The notes under the pieces were generated by a model, which was not told where the DNA came from, searched no databases, and saw only the letters and a program-made list of their open reading frames with translations. A program made the position numbers and the translations under genes. From Pratylenchus scribneri (lineage: Eukaryota > Nematoda > Chromadorea > Rhabditida > Pratylenchidae), in the NCBI GenBank assembly GCA_030063045.1, contig JAQSEB010000059.1:4960001-5024000 (forward strand): a stretch of 64,000 bases of DNA, in the 5' to 3' direction. Positions 1 through 12,519 of the stretch are shown piece after piece (the stretch's first letter is position 1; each line of letters begins with the position of its first letter).

Positions 1-189
1 ATTAATTTATTCCAAAATTATCCAGAACCAAATTTGATTTCATTTCCAATCCCTGGCAATGATGATACACCCAGTTCCCTGAATTTTTACATGGAAATGT
101 TCTCAGAGGCAATTATTGCAGGCCAAAAAATGAGGAAAGAAACAAAAGAAATGTTGGAATCGAAGGGATTATCGATTAGGCCATATTGA
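1..189 (+). CDS. mrps-2: Mitochondrial ribosomal protein S2, 3' terminal exon (partial)
   Basis: The open frame from base 1 to a TGA at 187-189 gives 62 residues. They contain the S2-family signature FPIPGNDDTPSS, then an aromatic/helix segment (LNFYMEMFSEAI) and a basic tail. The PGNDD motif followed by this helix is the C-terminal end of bacterial uS2 and of metazoan MRPS2, a small-subunit protein of the mitochondrial ribosome. The gene starts upstream of the window, so length and targeting peptide cannot be judged. The stop lies about 100 nt before the first minisatellite. Family assignment is fairly secure; the symbol follows nematode naming for the orthologue. Confidence 0.8.
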   Translation: MNLFQNYPEPNLISFPIPGNDDTPSSLNFYMEMFSEAIIAGQKMRKETKEMLESKGLSIRPY

Positions 190-285
190 TTTGATAAATT
201 CTGTTTTTTCTTATTAACTTTAAATTTGAGGTATAAAAATATTTTCGCGATCCTTTTGCCATAATAAATTAATTGTGTTGTAATT

Positions 286-985
286 GTAAATGTGTTTTTG
301 ATGAATTGTAATTGTGTTTTACTTAGTGCAATTGTAATTGTGTTTTACTAAGTGCAATTGTAATTGTGTTTTACTTAGTGCAATTGTAATTGTGTTTTAC
401 TTAGTGCAATTGTAATTGTGTTTTACTAAGTGCAATTGTAATTGTGTTTTACTTAGTGCAATTGTAATTGTGTTTTACTTAGTGCAATTGTAATTGTGTT
501 TTACTTAGTGCAATTGTAATTGTGTTTTACTTAGTGCAATTGTAATTGTGTTTTACTAAGTGCAATTGTAATTGTGTTTTACTTAGTGCAATTGTAAATG
601 TGTTTTACTAAGTGCAATTGTAAATGTGTTTTACTAAGTGCAATTGTAATTGTGTTTTATTTAGTGCAATTGTAATTGTGTTTTACTTAGTGCAATTGTA
701 ATTGTGTTTTATTTAGTGCAATTGTAATTGTGTTTCACTTAGATTGTAATTATAAATGTGTTTTATTTGGTGCAATTGTAATTGTGTTTTACTTAGTGCA
801 ATTATAATTGTGTTTTATTTAGTGCAATTGTAATTGTGTTTTATTTAGTGCAATTGTAATTGTGTTTTACTTAGTGCAATTGTAATTGTGTTTTACTTAG
901 TGCAATTGTAATTGTGTTTTACTAAGTGCAATTGTAATTGTGTTTTACTTAGTGCAATTGTAATTGTGTTTTACTTAGATTGTAA
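286..985. repeat. Minisatellite array A, 26-nt unit
   Basis: About 27 head-to-tail copies of a 26-nt unit, roughly CAATTGTAATTG followed by TGTTTTACTTAGTG. Most variation is a CTTAG/CTAAG switch, with a few degenerate copies near 740-770 and at the ends. There is no open frame across it. The flanks (190-285 and 986-1217) are plain A/T-rich sequence between the MRPS2 stop and the bestrophin stop, and I see nothing else in them. The unit shares the TTGTAATTG core and a CTAAG word with arrays B and C on the opposite strand. Confidence 0.95.
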
Positions 986-1217
986 ATATATTTTACTATT
1001 TTACTTTCTTTTTTATTTACATTACTTTTATTATGAATTCTATAACTAATTTAATAAAATTGAAATCAATTGTAAATGTAAATTATGGGCAATAAAATGG
1101 CAAAATAGGTTAATTGAATTTAATTCGAATTATTCTTTTTTATTGTTAATATCTTCGCAATCCCCCACTTCCCAATGTGCCTCCTCCACGACTATTCGAA
1201 TCTGAAAAATGCATCAT

Positions 1218-3888
1218 TCATTCTTTCCCGTTTATTTCGAATTTACCGTCAAATCTTCGAATGTGGCCCATGTAGGGGGAATAGTCACGTTGGGGAATTT
1301 CTTCGCCCGCATAGAGGCCGGGGGTCAATGGATCCGGTTGGCGATTTACAACGGAGGAAGGCGGTGGTGGTGAACGATGATGAAAGGGCTGGTGGGGCTC
1401 ATCTGAATTAAAAAAAGTGCATTTGGTTTTGTTTAAAAATATTAAAAGTGGGGAAAGGATGAAAATAATTTGAAATGAATGCTCAATCGAATCAGATTTA
1501 CAACATCATTTTTATATACCGTAATCCTCTATTTTGTAGAATCCACTTCGGGAACTTAAGGAATTTTTAAGCCCCGGGGATATATGATTACGGTATAATA
1601 AATGACTCCCTCCCATTTTACCTCTTCTTCCAATGGAAACGGATGTTCGGCCATCAACCACAGGGACATTATGCTGGGGGAATAATTCATTCTGATGCAT
1701 CATTTCATTTGCATGTCCCAAATCGCCTGGGGCACTTCGTGCCGATTGTCCGTTTTGGTCTTTATGTTGCATTTTCCCTTTTTTGCCAGTACTTCAAATA
1801 AAAATGGAAATTGAGGGAAAATATTTAAATTTCCCTGCTCATTAAAACTGCTGCCTTTTGCGAATTTTGGTCAATGCTTCATCTTCATCGACGGCATTTT
1901 CTTTCTTCATTTCGGCCGCATGTTTTATATTGTGCCTTTCCACATCCACAACTAAACAAAAAATGTTTTTGTGTCCAAATGAATGAATGCCCATTCTCTA
2001 CCTCGAATATGCGATTGTTGGCTGTGTTCGTCCATTTTGCTCAATTTGCTTTTGTGTGGGGCCATTGTCACCGTTTTCACATTTTTCACCAAACTTTATA
2101 AAGACTTCATTTTTATTTTCCCAATTTTACTGACTTTATCATTGACGCTGATCCAATCAAAGGATGCACCGTCCTTTTGGCTGCCTCCAATGAATACAAT
2201 GGCGCAATGTGGTCATTTTCCCAGAACACATCCCTACTTTGTTCCGGTGCCCTTTTTCCGCCCAATTCCACCAAAGTCATTCCAGTCTAGATATTTAATA
2301 TATTTTGGAATAATTCTCCTCAATTACAATCAAATTCTTGTCAATCACATAATTACATTCCAAATCATCGTCATCTTCGCCCAATGGATTCAACAATGCT
2401 TCGGCAACCTTCATCCAACCAACATAGACGAAAAATCTATGAAAACATTGGAATATTTGATAAAAGAAATGGAATTCACTGAATCATTGTGCCAATTGGG
2501 ACGAATAAATCAATCTGAAAATATTACAGTTTAAATGGAGTATTTCTGTATGCCCTGAGGGCAATTCCATTAGTCAATTAATTAATTAATTTTAATTAAA
2601 ATTAATAAGCAGTGCCTCGCTTTTATGCTCTGCCCCTTCGCGTGTGATGAATTGGCGGCTGATCAGGCAAATGAAGAAATAAATTCGAACGGAGAGGAAA
2701 ACAATCTGGGAGAAAATGAAGGATTGTTCGGATTTGCATTTTGATTATGTACCTGGGGATAAAGCAGCGGAATTGGGACCTGTGGATGATTGGGAGGGGA
2801 AAATATTTGATAGGAGGGTGGAAATAGGACAGACCCAATCATATTTGAGAAGGGAGGCCAATCCATGCCGAAAATGTTGTATTTCCTTGAAATATTCCAA
2901 ACCATTTTTGGGTCACAATCCCAAAACTCACATCCGTAATTTTGTCGAGCAAAAAGTCGCTCGCAATTTTGCCGTGCAATCTGGCATCATACAAAAGTGA
3001 ATAACACCAATGGATTGGACACCAATAACGGGAATAGGCATCATGGATTTGGTCCAATGATTCCAATTCTATTTTGGTGATGAATCCTGCCAAAAATTGA
3101 ATTCTAATTTGTTTCCATTTGAATGAAATTGCCTGCGGCCACTAAAGTATCCAAAGTTGGAAATCTTTTCCTCACTTGCATACTAATATCACGCAAAACC
3201 AATGCCTGATTCAAGACCATATATCGAACCAAATTACGCCGAAGCATCCGAGTCTCCTGGTCACCGCCTCGAATATAATTGGCGAATGCCATGGCCGAAC
3301 TGAAATAAAAGTAAATATTTTCACTTGAAAGAATTGCATTTGGACTAAAAATGAATTCATTTAAGTGAATGCAAGGGCATAATATCCCTTTTGGGATTTC
3401 CTCTAATTTGGCAATTATGGTATAAACAAGTGAATGAAAAAGGAGCAAATTATGGCTTAATTCTACTAAAATAAATGAAAGCAAATTCAAATTTCAACCC
3501 ATTTTTAGCCTTTTATTTTACTTGTCAATCCAGCCAAGCCCATTCAAAATGGAAGACCATCTCGAAACCACTTGGGTGACGAAAAAACCTAGCATGAAGG
3601 TCAATGGAATTGTGGAATCCATTCCTTTGTCCAAATAATGGGCCAAATGCTCGAAAATTTCCTGGTCATGGAGGGAAAGGACGTGGCGATAGAGGAGTGA
3701 AATTAGCAGAAAAACAATGGTCCACAACATCAATTCGATGAGAACAGCCTAATTCGGGATAAAAATGTTTGGTTGAGGGGAAAGAGGGATGGCACCTTCC
3801 AAACACTGCCGCGCCATCGGGACAATATTTTGAGGAAACTGCCCCAACTTGTTTTGCGAGAAACATCCAATGTATAGGAAATGGTCAT
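1218..3888 (-). CDS. Bestrophin-family chloride channel
   Basis: Twelve exons join in frame to 486 residues: 3796-3888, 3522-3748, 3133-3299, 2932-3086, 2835-2885, 2753-2779, 2616-2705, 2480-2514, 2328-2436, 2135-2286, 1622-1791 and 1218-1402. Family landmarks appear in order: N-terminus MTISYTLDV with RWRGSVWK, then [49 protein letters not shown] and the Ca2+-clasp sequence [11 protein letters not shown]. Bestrophins are pentameric Ca2+-activated anion channels of the plasma membrane. The last two exons encode a Pro/His-rich cytosolic tail. Two introns (3087-3132 and 2515-2615) need GC donors: no GT donor in either place restores the conserved frame. The 333-nt intron 1802-2134 could hide a further tail exon. 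Nematodes have many bestrophins, so I give no symbol. Confidence 0.9.
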
Positions 3889-5249
3889 TTTTGTTGGCTT
3901 AAATTAAAAAATTAAATAATAAATAAATAAATAACTAATAGTAAATGATTGGTTGAGGAATTAAATTTTCAATCATTCACTCTTTTGATTAATGATGAAC
4001 CGTTCCTTTCCCGCACTTATTAGCGAAAAAGGCCAAAGGGAATAATCGAATTGGTCCTTCTTCCCTCCAATTCCCATCGGTTTTTCTTTTCCCTTCAATA
4101 CTACAAATTGGTCTCGAATTTGATGGGAAATGGATGAAGGAAGGGAAAATGGTATGGGCCAATGCAAAAAGGGGAAAGGTGGGTGAAAACATCAAAAAAT
4201 TCCCATAAGAAAGAGGAATCGACTGAATTGTTCGCCGCCGTGTGAATTACTTTTGTCCTTTTCCCTCATTGATGGATGAATATATTTTCCAGCTGCCAGC
4301 CGCTTCCAACCAAGTTGACTTATTCCCTTAAATTGATGAGCACTTTTTTTCTTTGTGGCGCGCAACAATTTAATTGGGGAAAGGAATGGAAAATGTAGGG
4401 TGGGGAGGAATTGATTTGGATTGCCGGCGGCATCCATCAATCCAATGAAATGAAGGAGAATGGTAGAAATTGGCAAATATTCAATTTTGATACAATTTTT
4501 GAGGAATAAAAGTATTACTCTGAAGGGCCTCCGCATTAAGATGACAAAATCAATCTCTGTTATTGGGTCCAATCTAAAGGAGAAAATTCGTCTTGGGCCA
4601 ATTCGGCCGCGGGGCGTCGAGTGGATTCGACCCTTTTTTCCTTTCATTCAATTTTGAATTGCGCGATAATTGTATTCTTTCCTCTTTCACATTTTAAAAA
4701 AAGCAAAAATAAATGAAGGAAAAATGCGGCAATAATTTGGGAGCTTCTTTTTCCCAAATAAATTCAGAATAGTTTTTTTTGGTCGTCAAGGCGACGGCCA
4801 AAATATATGATGGCAAATGTTTTTGATGAATAAATGGCACCAAATTCGTGGGAATTGTAATCGAGACAAATTAAGCGGAGAATGAATGATCCATTCTTTC
4901 GTAAAATGTTGAACGGAAAGCTGATTGAAGTCAATTCAACAAAAAAAAAGTAAATCGTTGTCTTCTTTCTTTACCCTCAAATAATTTCTACATTCCGCTG
5001 ATGGGGTCAAGGCCAAATTACGGCGGATAGAGACCAATTCCCCCTACGATTATAGCATTTTTGGCAACAAATTTCACTTTGGATTCAAATAAATAATTTA
5101 AATTGTGATTATCATAGAATATAGAATATTTATTTGCAACTTTGCGCATTCTTTTCCCCGCCGGTTTGGCCCATTGTTGATATTATTTTCCACATAAAAA
5201 ACAGTCAAAAAGAATTGGTGAATGAAATGAATGATTTTGTTTTTGATGT
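3889..5249. other. Intergenic region between bestrophin and a small secreted gene
   Basis: This 1.4 kb holds the bestrophin promoter side. The only long frame is a 151-codon minus-strand ORF at 4192-4647 with no recognisable motif and a partly open opposite strand, so I do not call it a gene. The rest is A/T-rich sequence with short pyrimidine tracts. Confidence 0.5.
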
Positions 5250-5620
5250 TCAATAAAATCGGATGGATGGTTCCAATCGAGTCCATTTCTTTTGTACGGC
5301 AATAGTCGGCGAATTGCCCAATCCAAATTGGCCCAAATGAGAGACGATCCGGGGCGAAAGGCGGCGAATCCATTGGCCACGCCATTCAGCCGGCTGCGAG
5401 GATTCGGCCCAAGGACGAATGACCAAAAGAGTAGAGGGGAATTCGAATTCAGCCGGCTGGGATGCCAAAGGCAAAGCCTGGGCCATCACAGCCAAAAGGA
5501 AAAAAGCTGAAAATGATTTGGAATTGATGTGGACTGGGGAAAATTAAGTGAATTGAACTCACCCAAAACTGCGGAAAAGACACATTGTCGGCAGGAAATT
5601 GAAACTGTGCTGGAATTCAT
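5250..5620 (-). CDS. Small secreted protein of unknown function (104 aa)
   Basis: Two exons (5563-5620 and 5250-5506) split by a canonical GTGAGT...TTTTCAG intron give 104 residues starting MNSSTVSISC. A hydrophobic stretch (about residues 14-29, FSAVLAFFLLAVMAQA) followed by LPLAS looks like a cleaved signal peptide. The mature part of about 70 residues is basic, has no cysteine, carries two Gln-Pro-Ala-Glu repeats and ends SIRFY. An in-frame ATG in exon 1 is the chosen start. It resembles a peptide precursor or a small secreted effector in layout only, and I recognise no family. The C-terminus lacks the Gly needed for amidation, which argues against an RFamide precursor. Confidence 0.55.
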
Positions 5621-5703
5621 TCTGCTTTTTGATGAAATGAAAATGTGGAAGAATGGAATTGGCTCTCTTCTGAATGGGAAATTGACGATGAGTTAGACCC
5701 TTT

Positions 5704-6213
5704 TTATTGGGGAGAGTAAAAAGGAAAATTGGTTGGATAGGGGTGAAGCCTATTGTCTAATTTGAGGTATTCAAATGCCACAGTGGATGGTCTGAATTTA
5801 TGGAGGCAAAGTGGCATCATTTCCCCTTCTTTTTCCGTGGGAAGATGGCCAAATTGGAGAAGGCCATTCAAAGGCATATTAAATAGATTCTTTTTGGCTT
5901 TAATGTTCCAGAGGGTCGGCACAGAAACGTGGACCGATTGACTTGGGGCATCGTCACGCAAATAATTGCGCATGAATTGGAAGGAGAGGGGTAGAAAATG
6001 ACGGGGAATTGACTTTTTATTTGCTTTTTTTTTACATTCGGCACCAATTGACCATCTCTTTTGGCTGCCTTCCCTGGCCAGGACCATTTTAATACTTCCA
6101 AATGTGGCTGACGGCTGGATTGGGGCCCAACGAAGAATGACTGGATGAATGGTGCTTTCGCCAATTTTGCCATAATTCTGTGCGAAAATGGATGGTGACC
6201 CTGAAGCAGTCAA
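5704..6213 (-). CDS. Uncertain ORF (169 codons)
   Basis: A single open frame of 169 codons begins MTASGSPSIF. It has no recognisable domain, signal peptide or repeat. A second minus-strand frame overlaps it for about 100 codons (5868-6173), so openness alone is weak evidence. It sits 84 nt upstream of the small secreted gene on the same strand and could belong to an unresolved neighbour. Listed because the codon choice (GCC, TTG, AAT, TTT) resembles that of genuine exons nearby. Confidence 0.2.
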   Translation of the reverse strand: MTASGSPSIFAQNYGKIGESTIHPVILRWAPIQPSATFGSIKMVLAREGSQKRWSIGAECKKKANKKSIPRHFLPLSFQFMRNYLRDDAPSQSVHVSVPTLWNIKAKKNLFNMPLNGLLQFGHLPTEKEGEMMPLCLHKFRPSTVAFEYLKLDNRLHPYPTNFPFYSPQ

Positions 6214-7090
6214 AAAAGGCCTCAGCCATTATGGAATAACGAAAAGTTTCGAATTGCTATTTGATGGACAATAAAAAGGAGAATGGACACGAAATAAGGC
6301 AATGCGATGAAGCAAACCAAAGGAGAGAATGAGGAATGTTTTTAGATGGATGATGATATAATTCCACTTCCCTCATTGTGAAGAAGCATTGGCCAAGAAA
6401 GAAATGGCACACTTTGTTGGCTAGTAAAGTCAGTCAAAATGGAAAAGGTGAAGGGGGAGGGGGAGGGAGGAAATGAACAATTTTCTACACCCCCGCCTTC
6501 AAATTTAAATTCACTTTCCAATTGGCTATCAAGTAAAATTCAATTTCGGATTGGAAAATGCGCAAGTCAAAATTGAATGTAAAAGAATGAAATTATTATC
6601 CAAATAATATGAAGGTTTTGAGTAATAATTACTTATTTGCAATGGACGACGGATGAAAAGTGCATTAAATGTGGATAATTGGCTATGAAAAACAGCACTC
6701 AAATGAGAAAACAAGACAGGGCAATTACTAGAAAATTATTCGAATTAAATTTACCAATGCCAGCAAGACTTTGAAAACTCCGCCCTGTGGCAATCGTCAT
6801 AGAATTATTCTCCATTTTTTCTTAAAGTGAATGCACTTTAGGCAATCATCGGATCGAATTGAATTATTCTTCCATCGTGTTCCATTTGTAAAAAAGTAAA
6901 AGAAATTCAATAAATAGATTCTTGATTCTGCGACTGTGATTGATGACAAACCAAAATTAAGTATCGTTGATGGATGTCTTGATGGTTTGGATCGGATTTT
7001 TTGTGATTTTAACTATGTCGGAGCATTAATTATGAATAAAAATAACGAGATCAAGAGAAATAAAAGTCTAATTTATTCATTTATCCCATG
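6214..7090. other. Intergenic, no gene seen
   Basis: A/T-rich sequence with a purine-rich GGGGGAGGG stretch near 6450-6470 and no supported exon. Short frames on both strands end quickly. It leads directly into minisatellite array B. Confidence 0.5.
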
Positions 7091-7712
7091 GCAACAATTA
7101 CAATCGCAATTACAATTTAGAATTTACAATTACAATCGCAATTACAACTTAGAAATTACAATTACAATCGCAATTACAACTTAGAAATTACAATTACAAT
7201 CGCAATTACAACTTAGAATTTACAATTACAATCGCAATTACAACTTAGAAATTACAATTACAATCGCAATTACAATTACAACTTAGAATTTACAATTACA
7301 ATCGCAATTACAATTACAACTTAGAAATTACAATTACAATCGCAATTACAATTACAACTTAGAAATTACAATTACAATCGCAATTACAATTACAACTTAG
7401 AATTTACAATTACAATCGCAATTACAATTACAACTTAGAAATTACAATTACAATCGCAATTACAATTACAACTTAGAAATTACAATTACAATCGCAATTA
7501 CAATTACAACTTAGAAATTACAATTACAATCGCAATTACAATTACAACTTAGAAATTACAATTACAATCGCAATTACAACTTAGAAATTACAATTACAAT
7601 CGCAATTACAACTTAGAAATTACAATTACAATCGCAATTACAATTACAACTTAGAATTTACAATTACAATCGCAATTACAATTACAACTTAAAATTTACA
7701 ATTACAATTACA
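7091..7712. repeat. Minisatellite array B, 31/37-nt unit
   Basis: About 19 tandem copies built from AATTACAATCGCAATTAC and ACTTAGAA. Unit length alternates between about 31 and 37 nt because an extra ATTACA hexamer is present or absent. The same unit makes up array C at 22.6-23.4 kb. The reverse complement shares the TTGTAATTG core and CTAAG with array A. Confidence 0.95.
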
Positions 7713-8560
7713 ATGACAAATTCTTTTTTAAAATTCATATAATATTTTATCAATTTTTCAATTATATCAATTTTATAATTGTACTGAGTACTGCTTAATC
7801 TAAATTATTTGTATCATATATATCAACATTACAATTTTAGAGTGAGGAAAACAAAACACTAAAAAAATAAATATACTTTGCGATATAAAGTGGGTAGTGG
7901 GACCGTTCATTCCAACTGCTGATGAAGGGAAACCTTGCTGCTGAATGCTGACGTGATGGTCTATCGTTTGTAGGGTAGGCAAGCAAAAGTCCTATTTCCG
8001 ACTTCCATTCCCCTTGTTCCTTTCTCCATCAACCATCATCCGCCCGCCTTGGTAAGTGTTTGGCGTCTTTCTTTCGTCTCTTTCCACATTCACCAATTCC
8101 CAACATTCCCCCGTCCAATACAACCACTATTGCTGGCTGCCTTTCCAGCAAATGGCCTTGTCAGTGGTTCTGCCCAAGCCATTCAACCACATGCCTTGCC
8201 TCTCTTGTTGTCCCTGTCCTCGGCCGCCACCATCATCAACAGCAGTAGCCGATCGATTGGCGCCCTACATTTTTACAGCAAGTCGGTCGAAACTTGTCAT
8301 CATCATCACCGCCGGCGTTTACATTCACCATCCCTATCATACATTATTACTCCCCACAAACATTAGCTGCATTGCTTTTGTGAGTTTATATGCACATTGG
8401 TTTGGTCCAAAGTAATAGTTGGTAGTGAGCTGCTGTTGGAAAAAAACCATTCATTCTCCTATTAATTTATCTAAATATGAAATGAACATCAAAATTCCAT
8501 TCTAAAATAACTAAATTTTCAGCAATAAATTAACCAAATTAATCCAAAGAAATATTTTAA
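7713..8560 (+). promoter_or_regulatory. Upstream region of the zinc-finger gene with possible 5' splice signals
   Basis: No protein-coding exon is supported here. Three overlapping plus-strand frames at 8049-8415 are all open because the stretch is C/T-rich. A consensus donor (GTAAGT, 8052-8057) and a consensus acceptor (AATTTTCAG, ending at 8522) lie upstream of the ATG at 8561. They could bound a 5'-UTR intron. Alternatively the 8522 site is a spliced-leader acceptor 38 nt before the start, as is common in nematodes. Confidence 0.35.
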
Positions 8561-11354
8561 ATGAATACATCACCAAATTCAATGTTCAATCAAGTTTTTA
8601 ATCACCAATCAGGTTAGATATTTGATCAACATTATATAAAAATTAATATTAAATAACTTATAGATGAAAAAGTAAATTTTCCGACAAGTGGACGAAATCA
8701 ATACGTAGAATTGGAGCGCTTTGATTCTGAAGAGGAATTCCAACAATGGTTGGCAGCACAAGGCCGGAAGTGGGGGATGTGAGTATAAAAATATTCCTTC
8801 TTAATAATTATTCTTTTCCCCTTTTTTAAGTGTTCAAAAAGGTCGAATTACAATTGAAGATGTATAAATTAATAAATTTAAAAAATTTTGAGAATGAATT
8901 TTTCAGATAATCGACCAATATGCATGTGTTTATCGGCGTCGTAAAGGGTATAACTGTCGCGTTCAAATGAGAGTCCGGCATAATAGGCGAAGTGGCCTAA
9001 AAGTTGTAGAGGTAGATGAGTTACAATTTATGATATTTTCAAATGAAATTTATAGATTTTGCCATTTCCTCATGACCACAATTTTTATGGGTTTGCAATG
9101 CCACATGATATGATTGATGAGCCACCGCTTAGTATGGTCAATCCTCAAAATTTGATCAATGATTTTTCGTCCTCATTCAAAAATGAAAATTTTGAATTTG
9201 ATTTCGCAGAAGGAGGTAGAACCTAAATTTATTTTTAATTTTCAATAAAATAATTGAATAATAGCCACAGGCGATCATCAGCAACCAACAGAAGAAAATG
9301 ACAATAACAATGCGTTCGATGGAATTAAAGATGAACAAGGAGGATTGGACTTTTCTAATTTGATGAACCAAACAGTCGATTTGAACAATGCATCTGAAGA
9401 ACAGCAACAATCTGCTGGCTCATCACAACAAATTGATATACTTTGGTCGAATCTCCTCAACAATCCGGCAATCCAACAATTCGCAAATGGAATGGCCGAA
9501 GGTGAATTTGACCAACAAAAAGAAGAAGAAGATGATAGCCATCAAATGAATTACAATGAACAACAAGAACACAATGAATTAGTGAACAATGACGAAAATG
9601 GAGGAGAAGCGGATCAATTGGACCAAACTGAAATTTTGGCAAATTTAGTGGCAGAAAAAGTGATGGTAAAGAAATACTGCCAAATTTAACATTAATTATT
9701 CGAATATTATTCATAGGGATATATTGCTATCCAATTCGAGAGCAAATTTGATTTCATTATTGACAGTTTAAATACACTGAAGAAAAGCATTGATGAAGTA
9801 AAACGAAATGTGGGAAGCCAACAACGACGAATTATTCCACCTCCGCCAAAATTGAATCCAATAAAGCCGAATCCAGTTAATAATGTGGACACTTTGCTTC
9901 GTCCTTTCCTCCCATCATTGGCAAAACAGCAGAAGAATACCATTCAACAGCAACAAGGAAATGCGGAGAAAGGACAGGAAAGGCAACATAATCAACAGCA
10001 GGTGACGACTACTAAATCTTAATTCATTCTTTAAAATAATTTTTAGAATTCAATGACAAATAATTTTTCGGCTTCACAACATTCCATGCCAACTTCATCA
10101 TCTCAATCGAATAATAATTTCCCAATCAATAAACTCCAAAATTTGATGTCATCGGCCACCAATAATTCAATTAAACGTTCGTTCCCATTGACTGCTCGAA
10201 TTTCCAATTTGATGACATCAAATAAGACTAAATTTAATGGATTGGGACCAGCAGCAGGAATAAATTCTCCAATGAAAAGTTCACGAAAATCAGTGCATGC
10301 TTATCGACAACGGCGAAGAGAACTAAGTTACAAATTCATGAAAGAAGTTGGAATGTCTGTGAGTATTTTTTTAAATAAATATTCATTTTAAATAGCAAAT
10401 TAAGTTGACAATCAATGGATTTACAAAATCGATTTTTCTCTGGCGACCCGCTGAAATTGCAAATGCATGCAATTCAAAAAGAATGGAATTATCGGGTGCC
10501 GGCAAAAGAGTGGTAATAAAAATTATTCCATTTGAATTTAAATTCAATTCCATTTTCAGATCTATAGAGGAATGGACGTGACTGAGAAATTGTATCGAGT
10601 CGATTGCTCTCGAGAATTGGTTAATGGTCGTCGATGCGGACAAATGATCGCGTAATGAATCGAATTAATTCTTTTATTAAATTGTTCATTTTTAGTGATA
10701 GTTTATGGCCACGAGGATATTTTCAAACTCGAATGTTGATGCCGATAATGAAAGTGAGTAAAAATTAATTTTTAAAAAGGATAATTTGTATTTTAATTTA
10801 AGGGTGTTAGTCATCGGGCAAAAAGGCGGGGCGATGGTTCGGCCAGAAAGCCGGTGGCAAATGATCAATTTGAAATATTCAAAGGTAAAGAGAATAGCAA
10901 TCAAAATAAAATGTGAATTTCAGTTGCGCTTTTATTACTCGGTGGATTTTTGATGAATGAGTCGGATCGTTCGAAATGGATGGAAACAGCAAGAGAAGGA
11001 GTGAACCAAAGAGGACTGGACGAATTGGCCAATTCAAAACGTGCTCATTATGAATATCCGGGTGGACCACTTTTTGGAAATGTTACGGAGGATGTTGATG
11101 AAGATGAAGAGGAGGATATTGCCGTTGCCGATGAAGGGGATGGCGAAAGCATTGAAGAAGATGGAGAAATGGAAGCCGAAAGCCAAGAGAGGGAAAGCAT
11201 TAACGAACAGCAGGTTAGGACGAAAAATGATGAATGTAATTTTTATTTATTAAAGAGTCAAAAACATTCGACAGCAGAATCTGGGGCAGAAATGGCATTG
11301 AGCTTTGACAATTTATCCGGATACGGAGAAGAAGATGAAAGGGCAGAAAATTGA
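8561..11354 (+). CDS. FLYWCH/WRKY-GCM1-like zinc-finger protein
   Basis: Fourteen exons all splice in frame (first 8561-8612, last 11256-11354) and give 732 residues. Residues about 30-120 carry YVELERFDSEEEF, a conserved Trp, then YACVYRRRKGYNCRV and PHDHNFYG. This is a C-x8-C ... H-x-H layout typical of the FLYWCH/WRKY-GCM1 zinc-binding fold found in many nematode regulators and MULE-related proteins. The middle is Gln/Asn-rich low complexity (EEQQQSAGSSQQ, QQQQGNAEKG). A second conserved-looking block follows (RVDCSRELVNGRRCGQ, WPRGYFQTRM), and the C-terminus is acidic. Role inferred: nuclear DNA-binding protein. No transposase motif was seen. NDK begins 383 nt downstream on the same strand. 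Confidence 0.75.
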
Positions 11355-11736
11355 TCAAATCATAAAAATATTTTTAAGACATTTCACTTTTTATTGATTT
11401 CAATTTTTTTAATATTATTCCAATTTTTTATATTATTTCAATTTCTATATTAATTATTCCAATTTTAATAAAATAATAAATAAATATAAATTATTGAATT
11501 TATCTGTGTCAATTGTCACATCTTTTATCAAATATTTTTAATTTTTTGACTCAAATCATTTTGAAGGGCAACGAAGAAAAAATAATTAATAGAATAGGGA
11601 TTTGAAGGCATTAATATACACTCACTGTTCCGATAATCCTCTGTGACGGGGAGATTTAAAATGAAATGAATTAGTTCCATTTAATTTTACATTTATAGCT
11701 TAAAAAGGATAAATCAATATTTACCGAAAATTGATA

Positions 11737-12290
11737 ATGGCACCAAACAAGGAACGTACATTTATTGCGGTCAAACCGGATGGCGTCCAGCGCGGAATTG
11801 TCAACAAAATCATCAAACAATTTGAACAACGCGGTTACAAATTGGTTGCCATCAAAATGGTCCAGGCTAGCCGTCAACACCTCGAAATTCACTACCAAGA
11901 CCTGAAGACAAAACCATTTTTCGCCGGACTTGTTGAATATATGGCATCCGGACCAATTGTTGCAATGGTTTGGGAAGGTTTGATTTTTCAAAATTATTTG
12001 AATATTTAATATTCGAATTTAGGATTGGATGCTGTCAAACAAGGTCGTGTTATGCTTGGCGCAACAAATCCATTGGCTAGTGCCCCGGGGACAATTCGTG
12101 GAAATTACTGCGTTGAAACTGGCCGTAATATTTGCCATGGATCGGACAGTGTATATTAAAATCATTCATAATTAAATAATAATTATTTTTATGTCAGGTT
12201 GAATCCGCCAATCGCGAAATCGCACACTGGTTCAAACCCGAAGAAATTTGCGATTGGGAATCAGCCCAAAACAAATGGGTCTATGATTGA
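11737..12290 (+). CDS. Nucleoside diphosphate kinase
   Basis: Three exons (11737-11977, 12023-12150, 12198-12290) encode 153 residues, the normal length for an NDK/Nm23 subunit. It transfers the gamma-phosphate from ATP to nucleoside diphosphates through a phospho-histidine. The start [20 protein letters not shown], the Kpn-loop region [13 protein letters not shown] and the active-site block [12 protein letters not shown] (catalytic His in the NxxHGSD motif) are all intact. It has no targeting peptide, so the product is probably the cytosolic hexamer form. The upstream frame is open through a TTG, but ATG 11737 is the family-typical start. Confidence 0.97.
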
Positions 12291-12519
12291 AGAAGAAATG
12301 AAACCAAAGAAAAGAAGGAGATGAGTAAAATGGTTTTTGATGATAAAGATTGAACGTTTCGATGAACGTTTTATTGTCAAAATTAGTTAATTATTAATTA
12401 AGCATAAAGTGTTAAATAATTTCTGATTAATTGCTTTTATATAGTTTATTCTATTATTATTGATAATTATGATGAGAGAGTTGCGAAATTAATTATATTT
12501 TTAAGGATTAACCATTTGA

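Noticed and set aside
286..985. CRISPR array
   Set aside because: The repeats are contiguous with no unique spacers and the genome is eukaryotic; they are minisatellites.
1983..2534. 183-codon plus-strand ORF
   Set aside because: It lies over bestrophin exons 8-10 on the other strand, whose translation ([18 protein letters not shown]) is unmistakable.
5250..5620. RFamide neuropeptide precursor
   Set aside because: The C-terminal SIRFY lacks the amidation Gly, and there are no dibasic-flanked repeated RFG units.
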